From Acidithiobacillus marinus (GTDB lineage: Bacteria; Pseudomonadota; Gammaproteobacteria; Acidithiobacillales; Acidithiobacillaceae): a stretch of 64,000 nucleotides of DNA. The stretch lies in NCBI RefSeq assembly GCF_002847505.1, contig NZ_MXAV01000044.1:1-64000 (forward strand), in the 5' to 3' direction. A program made the position numbers and the translations under genes. Positions 17,542 through 23,337 of this stretch are shown one piece after another (position 1 is the first letter of the stretch; each line of letters starts with the position of its first letter). The notes below the pieces were generated by a model. The model ran no database searches. It saw nothing but the letters and a program-made list of their open reading frames with translations, and had not been told where the DNA came from.

Positions 17542-17946
17542 TCACCCACGTTCGATCTCCTGCAACAACTCGGGATGCCTGTCCAGCAGATGCAAAAGAT
17601 GCAGGACCGCAGGCATGGGTGACACCTCACCGCGTTCATACCGCGAAAACGCATTGCGACCCCCCCCCGTAAGTTTCGCCGCTTCGGATTGTGTGAGCCG
17701 CAACTTCTTGCGGATGCGCCGAATCTCTTCCCTTTGCCGGGCACGAGCACGATGTATCAGGTCATCCTGAACCGTAGCAAATCGGACGCTACTTTCCGGA
17801 TCCAGTTCGCCATCACCGCAAACCGGACAAAACCAACCCGTAAGGCCAGTCAGAACCACCGACTCACCGTTAAAGCGCAAATGCTCCTGATGATCTTCAT
17901 CGCGCACCATTCCATGATGCCCACAACTCATGCATTGCCGTGTCAT
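17542..17946 (-). CDS. mqsA: MqsA antitoxin (zinc-ribbon + Xre HTH)
   Basis: An antitoxin of 134 residues from ATG 17946 (GGAG 8 bases upstream); an ATG two codons earlier overlaps the mqsR stop. The N-terminal zinc-binding domain has CMSCG and CPVCG. The C-terminal HTH has RIRKKLRLTQSEAAKLTGGGRNAFSRYERG, as in E. coli MqsA. It binds MqsR and represses the operon. A run of nine G residues (17660-17668 on the plus strand as C) encodes Gly-Gly-Gly at the start of the recognition helix, a potential slippage site. Confidence 0.92.
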   Translation of the reverse strand: MTRQCMSCGHHGMVRDEDHQEHLRFNGESVVLTGLTGWFCPVCGDGELDPESSVRFATVQDDLIHRARARQREEIRRIRKKLRLTQSEAAKLTGGGRNAFSRYERGEVSPMPAVLHLLHLLDRHPELLQEIERG

Positions 17947-17948
17947 GG

Positions 17949-18257
17949 TCATTTCTCCTTGAACTGAATGACAGGCGGACGCCCATCAATAAAGGCCGTT
18001 ACCTTGATGTAGGCCACCTTGCCGCCTGGAACCGTGGCGTGATACACATCTTGCCACAGTCGGGGATCTGCATGGGTGGTCATGCTTTTGAAAAAACACC
18101 CCTGAGTAAGCGCACCAACCACATCCACCATCTCTGAAGTAGTCAGACCCATGGCTAACCCGTTCTTTCTCGCCGTTATGGTAAAGGCCGCAACACCCAC
18201 CGTGCGCACATGGCTTTGTATCTCGACAAGGCAGTAGTGGGGTTTCCTTTTCTCCAT
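17949..18257 (-). CDS. mqsR: MqsR mRNA interferase toxin
   Basis: A toxin of 102 residues from ATG 18257, similar along its whole length to E. coli MqsR: MEKRKPHY at the start, FKSMTTH and LWQDVYH in the centre, and an FKEK end. The RelE-like fold cleaves mRNA at GCU-type sites in the E. coli enzyme. Toxin precedes antitoxin, the gene order typical of mqsRA and unusual for type II systems. The stop overlaps the mqsA start. The pair looks intact. It is inserted on the opposite strand between the two vapBC-derived repeat copies. Confidence 0.92.
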   Translation of the reverse strand: MEKRKPHYCLVEIQSHVRTVGVAAFTITARKNGLAMGLTTSEMVDVVGALTQGCFFKSMTTHADPRLWQDVYHATVPGGKVAYIKVTAFIDGRPPVIQFKEK

Positions 18258-18266
18258 GACTGAAAG

Positions 18267-18285
18267 ATTACCCTTTAAGGGTAAT
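18267..18285. promoter_or_regulatory. Palindromic operator of mqsRA
   Basis: ATTACCCTTTAAGGGTAAT is a perfect 9-bp inverted repeat around one base, ending 10 bases before mqsR. E. coli MqsA binds an ACCT-N3-AGGT type palindrome, so this is the likely autoregulatory site. The AAGGG arm also lies where a ribosome binding site could be. Confidence 0.65.
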
Positions 18286-18555
18286 TTCAGCAACAGAAAA
18301 CCATGGCACCTTCTGGCGGTTGGATTCGATCATGGCCCTGACTACCGCAGCACCCCGCCCAGTCTGAGCCAGATGATGGGCAATGGCGGGACAGGTTTGT
18401 TGGATGCGCTCCGTTCTCCGTTCACCTGTTCCAGCGTCTGCCCCATCACAACATCATCAGTTTGATACTCAGCCACTTCGTAGTGAAGTTGGAAATATGG
18501 ATTTGTGTCGCGTATAAAGTCTGATACACTGATGTTAATGATGGTTAAGGGCGGT

Positions 18556-18720
18556 ATGCGCGAGAAACCCATTGACTAGCGAGGATCTGCTCTGCGAGAC
18601 ATAAAGGATGACGGCATCTTCACCCTTCAGGCGCGCAAGGAAGCGGGACACCAGTTGAGTCGGGTTCAGGCAGGGCTGGAACCGGATGACTGGAAATCCT
18701 TTGATGTGGTTGGTGCAGGT
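18556..18720 (+). pseudogene. higB-like toxin remnant (DUF891/Gp49 family)
   Basis: The frame from ATG 18556 reads MREKPID, a TAG stop (18577-18579) where this family commonly has Trp, then continues ALRDIKDDGIFTLQARKEAG and QLSRVQAGLEPDDWKSFDVV. It breaks off after VGAG, well before the C-terminal catalytic strands. Gp49-like toxins of about 110 residues are the usual partners of the higA-like antitoxin that follows. Both a nonsense change and a 3' deletion inactivate it. Identification is from memory of family motifs. Confidence 0.65.
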
Positions 18721-18745
18721 TGGTTATCCAGGAAAGGAGTAAGCC

Positions 18746-19117
18746 ATGACTATCGAGACCCAATCCATGCATATTACCCCCGTAGGTGGCAACGTGTTCG
18801 CGGACCTGGGGTTTGCGCCGGAAGAAGCGGCCACCCTGAAGGCCGAATCGCAACGGATTATCTCTGAAAAGTTGAGTATCAAATATTCCCTGATGACTGA
18901 TCTGGCAGAATGGATTGCAGAGAAGAATCTGAAGCAAGCCGATGCAGCGGAAATTCTGGGTGTGACACGCCCGCGTGTTTCTGACGTGATCCACAAGAAG
19001 GCGATTAAGTTCACCATTGACGCATTGGTGGACATGTTGGCCAGAACCGGTAAACACGTCCAGTTGACTGTTCGGTGTCGAGAGCAACCCGCCCACCAGA
19101 TCCGGGAACCGTTGTGA
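18746..19117 (+). CDS. higA: HigA-like Xre-family antitoxin with a VapB-derived C-terminal tail
   Basis: A 123-residue protein. GNVFADLGFAPEEAATLKAES followed by the HTH LAEWIAEKNLKQADAAEILG and VTRPRVSDVIHKK is the group that pairs with Gp49/HigB toxins. AAAGGAG precedes the ATG. The normal end (GKHVQLTVR) runs directly into REQPAHQIREPL, which is the C-terminus of the VapB at 17172; the fusion point coincides with the left end of the 70-bp repeat. The hybrid stop codon overlaps vapC, recreating the vapB-vapC junction. Its own toxin upstream is broken. Confidence 0.85.
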   Translation: MTIETQSMHITPVGGNVFADLGFAPEEAATLKAESQRIISEKLSIKYSLMTDLAEWIAEKNLKQADAAEILGVTRPRVSDVIHKKAIKFTIDALVDMLARTGKHVQLTVRCREQPAHQIREPL

Positions 19118-19146
19118 TCAAATACCTGCTGGATACCAACATCTGC
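19077..19146 (+). repeat. 70-bp direct repeat, copy B
   Basis: Identical by eye to 17362-17431. Here it supplies the last residues of the hybrid HigA and the first 11 codons of the intact vapC. Confidence 0.85.
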
Positions 19147-19527
19147 ATCTATACCATCAAAAACAAAGCACCGGAGATCCGCGAACAGTTCCGTCGCCAC
19201 CACGGGCAAATGGCCATCAGCACCGTCACCTTGATGGAGTTGGTCTATGGCGCGGAGAAGTCACAGGCACCGGAACGCAACCTGACCGAAATCGAAGGTT
19301 TCTCCGCCCGCCTCGAAGTACTCGAATACGGGAGCGAAGCCGCTAGGCATACCGGACAGCTCCGCGCTGAATTGGCCAGGATCGGCAAGTCCATCGGGCC
19401 TTATGACCAGATGATCGCAGGCCACGCCAGAAGCCTGGGATTGATCATCGTGACCAACAACCTGCGGGAGTTCGAGCGCGTTCCGGGATTGCGTGTCGTG
19501 GATTGGGTGGAACAGCACTTATCATAA
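19114..19527 (+). CDS. vapC: VapC PIN-domain ribonuclease toxin
   Basis: A 137-residue PIN-domain protein with GTG start in the ...GTTGTGA overlap. Acidic residues of the active site are visible: Asp in YLLDTNIC, Glu in LMELVYGAE, Asp in GPYDQMIAGHA, then VTNNLREFERV. VapC toxins cut tRNA or rRNA. Its direct upstream partner is the hybrid HigA, not VapB; the vapB with the matching junction is 1.7 kb away. It appears complete, so neutralisation would have to come from the distant VapB in trans. Confidence 0.9.
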   Translation: MIKYLLDTNICIYTIKNKAPEIREQFRRHHGQMAISTVTLMELVYGAEKSQAPERNLTEIEGFSARLEVLEYGSEAARHTGQLRAELARIGKSIGPYDQMIAGHARSLGLIIVTNNLREFERVPGLRVVDWVEQHLS

Positions 19528-19585
19528 ACCGGACGTTTTTCCTGAATGGCAGAATCAATCTACGAGAAGAGGAGGGCGCAGGACG

Positions 19586-19744
19586 ATGAGCGATGAAATC
19601 GATAGTTTGGTGCTGGAACAATCCATGAACCTAGTGAAACGTGAGATCAACCTGAGCGAAGAAACCGATGCCAGGCAACAGATCACCCTCGATAAACTGA
19701 TCGAGCGCATCCAGCGCATCGAGCGCCGACTGGAACTATCCTGA
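19586..19744 (+). CDS. Small helical protein downstream of vapC
   Basis: Fifty-two residues, acidic at the start and ending in a coiled-coil-like stretch (DKLIERIQRIERRLELS). GGAGGG lies about 9 bases before ATG 19586. The same gene end, shortened, is found at 17432-17480, so it belonged to the original vapBC segment. Unknown function; it could be an unrelated passenger. Confidence 0.5.
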   Translation: MSDEIDSLVLEQSMNLVKREINLSEETDARQQITLDKLIERIQRIERRLELS

Positions 19745-19802
19745 GCACTTCTTTTGCCGATCCTTGTTCGATAATGGCTGTACTAATACCATTCAGTTGA
19801 CC
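19690..19802 (+). repeat. Diverged direct repeat, copy B
   Basis: Counterpart of 17432-17535; covers the end of the small helical gene and 58 bases beyond it, stopping at the shared string AATACCATTCAGTTGACC. Confidence 0.75.
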
Positions 19803-19860
19803 GTGAGATTTCCGTGATTGAAACGAGTTCATAGCTCCCCGTTCTCGATCCAGTCCATGA

Positions 19861-20148
19861 TTACGTCTCCATTCCGCTGTCGTGGCTTCGCTCTTCCTCG
19901 GGGGGCGGGAGAATGGCTTCTGCATCCGGGTGGCAGCCGGCGAGGAAATCCATCATCTCCGTGGCGTTCTTCGAGAGATAGAAGCGCAGCATTTTTTCGT
20001 TGAACTCCTGCGCCTTGGCAGCGGGCACGCTGATGGCGTCGATGCCGTGAGACATGAGGACGCCGTTCATCATGAAGCGAGAGCTGCGCTTGTTGCCGTC
20101 GAAGAAGAATTGCTGCAACGCACCGAACAGAAAGAAAGCCGTTGCACG
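19861..20148 (-). pseudogene. Fic-domain protein remnant (C-terminal part)
   Basis: The frame contains ERATAFFLFGALQQFFFDGNKRSSRFMMNG and SHGIDAISVPAAKAQEFNEKM, recognisable as the end of a Fic/DOC-family protein; FFFDGNKRSSR corresponds to the HxFxDGNGRxxR AMPylation motif with the His position occupied by another residue. Everything upstream in the family (most of the Fic core) is missing, and the frame before position 20148 is unrelated. No start or ribosome binding site fits. A decayed fragment in the toxin-antitoxin patch. Confidence 0.72.
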
Positions 20149-20225
20149 TTCAAAGGAAAATCTGGATAAGCATGACCAAGGCCGTTGAGTAACGTGGTGG
20201 GCAAGCAGCGGACCGACGCAGGGCG

Positions 20226-20645
20226 TCAAAGCGCCTCGGCGCAGAAGGTGGCCGGTGTGACGATGCGTGTGCGGCCGATGCTGCCACGTTGCAGTAGTCC
20301 GGCGCGACGGTCGCCAGTCACCAGATAATCGGCTTCGCCGGCCAGTGACATTGCCAACAGGAAGGTATCGTTCGGATCGTCGGCAGCGACGCCGTCCGGT
20401 AACGGGGGAAGCGTGTTCAGCACGATGGCGCGCTGAATGTGGTTGATCATTGTGCCGACGCGATGTGCGGGCAAAATGGCCTTGAGTTTCGGGTAACGGC
20501 TCACGCGGCGCAGTTCGTCGAGCTGCGCCACCCCTGTCACCAGGTCAAAACGCGCCGCAAGCCAGGCGCGATAGAGTATGTCGGGGGGACTGTGTGATGC
20601 AATCAGCGCGGCGAGCAGCACATTAGTGTCGAGAACGACCCGCAT
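20226..20645 (-). CDS. PIN-domain toxin of the COG1569 type
   Basis: A 139-residue PIN protein: VVLDTNVLLAALIAS at the N-terminus, TGVAQLDELRRV, DDPNDTFLLAMSLAGEADYLVTGD carrying the central acidic residues. This is the family annotated as putative toxin-antitoxin system toxin component, PIN family. The ATG overlaps the antitoxin stop (TGATG). The codons are more GC-rich than in the neighbouring vapC, suggesting a separate origin. Confidence 0.87.
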   Translation of the reverse strand: MRVVLDTNVLLAALIASHSPPDILYRAWLAARFDLVTGVAQLDELRRVSRYPKLKAILPAHRVGTMINHIQRAIVLNTLPPLPDGVAADDPNDTFLLAMSLAGEADYLVTGDRRAGLLQRGSIGRTRIVTPATFCAEAL

Positions 20646-20884
20646 CAATGCTCACGCGCCCACTGCACAGCCTCGTCGATGAGATCGTTCAGTTCGGCCT
20701 CGCTCATACCGGCCGTTGCGGCCTTGGCTTGCTCGACAGCCTGCTCAAACAGGTAGACGCGCACCGCCTCTTCGATGAAGCGCGACAGGTCGCCCTTGCG
20801 CCCGCCACCTTGTGCGGCGATGAACATGCGTACGGACTGATCCACCTCCGGCGATACGGCGATATTCCAGCGCACGGTATTCAT
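20645..20884 (-). CDS. Ribbon-helix-helix antitoxin of the PIN toxin
   Basis: A 79-residue protein from ATG 20884 with GGAGGG about 4 bases upstream. The segment TVRWNIAVSPEVDQSVRMFIAAQGG, KGDLSRFIEEAVRVYLFEQAV is a CopG-like fold. The acidic tail (AELNDLIDEAVQWAREH) likely binds the toxin. Translationally coupled to the PIN gene. Confidence 0.85.
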   Translation of the reverse strand: MNTVRWNIAVSPEVDQSVRMFIAAQGGGRKGDLSRFIEEAVRVYLFEQAVEQAKAATAGMSEAELNDLIDEAVQWAREH

Positions 20885-21136
20885 GATGCCCTCCAAAACC
20901 TGTGTTTGTGTGCATGGGTGTTTATACGCCTTATCATTTGCGCTTGCAAACGGCCAGCTCAAGAGTAATCGTAAACAACTTTCTTGCGAAACATTACTTA
21001 TCCGGGTGCGGTAACGGTCAATATGGTCATAGTGCTATGCTACTTACCGACGCTGAAACGCAGGAAGGATGGCGCTTCCGGGCAGTTTGGTTATACTGTG
21101 GAAACCATTGGACCCAACAATAATGGACAAGACATT

Positions 21137-21616
21137 ATGCGGCACCTGATCAGCACCCAGACAGCGGCCCTGTTGACGGGCAAGGCCATGCGCACTGTGC
21201 AGCACTGGGTGGCCGACGGGGGCGTGAAAAATGTGACGGTGGAGCGGCGCCGGGCCGGTATCGAGCGCGACCGTTCCCTGGTGTCGCTGGAAGATCTGGC
21301 TACCCGTATTCCGATTACGCTGAATCCTGAACGCATAGAGGCCATCATGCAGGCTAACGCTGGGGACGTGGACGCCATGCTCCAGGTGGGGCTGGAGTTT
21401 TTTGCCGAAGAGGAGCAGAAAATTGCGGCGGAGTGGTTGCATCTGGCGGCCAAAAAGGGCCAGGTGGATGCCATGGAATGGTTGTCCATCTGCTACCTGA
21501 ACGGCTTGGGTTTTACCCGGGACCCGGCCGAAGGGCTACAGTGGTTGAGCAAGGCTGCTTCCTTGGGACATCCGGTGGCCCGGGTCAAGCTCCAGGCGAT
21601 GGGGTTTGCGTTGTAA
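21137..21616 (+). CDS. Sel1-repeat protein with N-terminal helix-turn-helix-like segment
   Basis: About 159 residues from ATG 21137; longer starts reach 20984 but add low-quality sequence. The N-terminus (STQTAALLTGKAMRTVQHWVADG) looks like a MerR/excisionase-type helix-turn-helix. The C-terminal half has Sel1/TPR-like repeats (AAEWLHLAAKKGQVDAMEWLS, GLQWLSKAASLGHPVARVKL). Such small Sel1 proteins act as scaffolds or regulators; the specific role is unknown. It ends 8 bases before the lexA operator. The 250 bases upstream carry the promoters of this gene and of the divergent antitoxin, but none could be assigned with confidence. Confidence 0.7.
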   Translation: MRHLISTQTAALLTGKAMRTVQHWVADGGVKNVTVERRRAGIERDRSLVSLEDLATRIPITLNPERIEAIMQANAGDVDAMLQVGLEFFAEEEQKIAAEWLHLAAKKGQVDAMEWLSICYLNGLGFTRDPAEGLQWLSKAASLGHPVARVKLQAMGFAL

Positions 21617-21624
21617 AACACTTT

Positions 21625-21640
21625 CTGTATAAAATTACAG
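21625..21640. promoter_or_regulatory. SOS box (LexA operator) of lexA
   Basis: CTGTATAAAATTACAG fits the CTGT-N8-ACAG consensus of the proteobacterial LexA box exactly. It lies immediately upstream of lexA and so supports autoregulation. Confidence 0.85.
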
Positions 21641-21671
21641 GAATGAAATGCCACCATCCCGGAGATATGCT

Positions 21672-22307
21672 GTGGAAGCACTGACCCCGCGACAGGCTGA
21701 AATTCTCGCCTGGATTCGTCACCGGGTAGCGGAAGATAACCTGCCCCCAACCCGGGCGGAACTGATGAAAGCTTTTGCCTTTCGTTCTCCCAACGCCGCC
21801 GAGACCCATTTGCGCATGCTCGCCCGCAAGGGCTATCTGGAGTTGCAACAGGGGACAGCGCGGGGAATTCGCCTGTCTGACTATGGCACGGAAAGTGGCG
21901 ACTTACCTCAAGTCGGATTGCCCTTGGTGGGGCGCGTGGCGGCGGGTTATCCCATGCTTGCCGAGGAGTTTCGTGAGGGACAATTGCCGGTGGACCCCGT
22001 TCTGTTTGCGCCGGGAGCGGACTATCTGTTGCGGGTGCAGGGCATGAGCATGCGCGATGCCGCTATTCTCGATGGCGATATTCTTGCAGTACGCCAGGAG
22101 CCTGGCTTTACTCCCCAGAATGGTCAGATGGTGGTGGTTCGGGTGAATGGCGAAGTCACGGTCAAGCGCTGGCAGCGCGAGGGTACCCAAGTGCGGCTCC
22201 TGCCCGAAAATCCGGATTATTCTCCCATTGAGGTCGATCTGTCCCGCGATGATTTGCACATTGAGGGTAAAGTGGTGGGACTGCTGCGCCTGGGTCAGAA
22301 TCTGTAA
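21672..22307 (+). CDS. lexA: LexA, SOS repressor / autoprotease
   Basis: A 211-residue LexA from GTG 21672 (GGAG 7 bases upstream). An ATG at 21648 would add 8 residues but starts only 8 bases after the operator. The winged HTH has LTPRQAEILAWIRHRV and RSPNAAETHLRMLARKGYLEL. The autocleavage site is Ala-Gly in GRVAAGYP, the catalytic Ser is in VQGMSMRDAAI, and the Lys is in VTVKRW. RecA filaments stimulate self-cleavage, which relieves repression of DNA-repair genes. Confidence 0.95.
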   Translation: MEALTPRQAEILAWIRHRVAEDNLPPTRAELMKAFAFRSPNAAETHLRMLARKGYLELQQGTARGIRLSDYGTESGDLPQVGLPLVGRVAAGYPMLAEEFREGQLPVDPVLFAPGADYLLRVQGMSMRDAAILDGDILAVRQEPGFTPQNGQMVVVRVNGEVTVKRWQREGTQVRLLPENPDYSPIEVDLSRDDLHIEGKVVGLLRLGQNL

Positions 22308-22482
22308 GTCCAGGTAACTCCCCCATCTTCGGTACCAGACTCTGAATGAAAACAAGCCGGCTAAGGCAGCTGATCAGCGTCTGACTGCTGCGTGGCTTGG
22401 CCTGGTCACGCTGGCCTTGGTGATTACAGCGGTTTACAATCACTGGCTATTACTCACGGAACACACAGGATCCCTTTCATTC

Positions 22483-23337
22483 ATGGATAAATCTTCGATT
22501 GCGCTGGCGGTGGGACTGTTGATTATTGGTGGTTTGACAGGGGCGGTCATTGAGCGTTTTGCTACCGGCCCCGACACTGCCATGGGTCAGACTCTGAGCC
22601 TGCAGGGGGCCAAACAGCTGCTCAATGAAGTGACCCACGGTCAGGCCAACGCTGAAAAGGTGTTTCCCGGTCCCGGCGGTTTGACGGGTATCGAAGTTTC
22701 CATGCAAGGGCACCCCACCATTGCCTATGCCACCGGTGATGGTCAGTATCTGGTGGCGGGTCCGGTGCTGAACCGGCAGGGTCAGGATGCTGCCCATGCG
22801 GATATGATCAAGCTGGGGCTCATCTCCAAGCCGGCTACGGCCGCCACTCTCGCAGAAAAGGCTGCCCATGCCGACAGTTTTGTGCTGGGCAGTAAAGGTC
22901 CGGAGCTCACCGCCTTTGTGGATCCGAACTGTATTTATTGCCACAAATTTTATGAGCAAGCCCAACCCCTCATCGCGGCGGGCAAACTGCGGGTCCGCTA
23001 TGTGGTGGTGGCTTTCCTGAAACCCAGCAGTGCCGGTAAAGCCGCCGCAATTCTGGGGGCCAGTAACCCGGCAGCGGCCATGGCGGCTAATGAAAAGGGC
23101 TTTGACGAGGCGACGGAAGAGGGCGGTATTACCCCGGCGCAGCATCCCGACCAGGCTACTTTGGCGGCGGTAGAAAACAATACCAAGCTGCTCAGCGACA
23201 GTGGCGAGGTCGCTACGCCTACCCTGATTTATTGTAATGCCCAGCATCAGACTGTTCTGGCACACGGCCTGGATAGTTCAAGTCTGGCGGATTTTGTTCA
23301 ACATATTGGTAGTTTGGAAAATGGAGCCTGTCAATGA
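22483..23337 (+). CDS. DsbG/DsbC-like periplasmic thiol:disulfide protein
   Basis: About 284 residues. An N-terminal membrane anchor or signal (SIALAVGLLIIGGLTGAVI) is followed by a DsbC/G-type dimerisation region and a thioredoxin fold with the redox motif DPNCIYCHKFY and the cis-proline loop VATPTLIY. It should reduce or isomerise disulfides of exported proteins. The ATG at 22483 has only a distant AGGA. The frame stays open upstream to 22318 and encodes a second hydrophobic stretch (AAWLGLVTLALVITAVYNHWL), so a longer protein with an alternative start is possible. The stop overlaps pepN. Confidence 0.82.
   Translation: MDKSSIALAVGLLIIGGLTGAVIERFATGPDTAMGQTLSLQGAKQLLNEVTHGQANAEKVFPGPGGLTGIEVSMQGHPTIAYATGDGQYLVAGPVLNRQGQDAAHADMIKLGLISKPATAATLAEKAAHADSFVLGSKGPELTAFVDPNCIYCHKFYEQAQPLIAAGKLRVRYVVVAFLKPSSAGKAAAILGASNPAAAMAANEKGFDEATEEGGITPAQHPDQATLAAVENNTKLLSDSGEVATPTLIYCNAQHQTVLAHGLDSSSLADFVQHIGSLENGACQ

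Noticed and set aside
18342-18572. 76-codon minus-strand frame upstream of mqsR
   Set aside because: It overlaps the higB remnant on the other strand, has no ribosome binding site and no recognisable homology; kept out, though a fragment of some lost gene cannot be excluded.
17172-20962. Integron cassette array as explanation for the toxin-antitoxin patch
   Set aside because: The genes are on both strands, no attC-like folded repeats with the core GTTRRRY pairs are seen, and the repeats are explained by one duplicated vapBC segment. No integrase is in the window.
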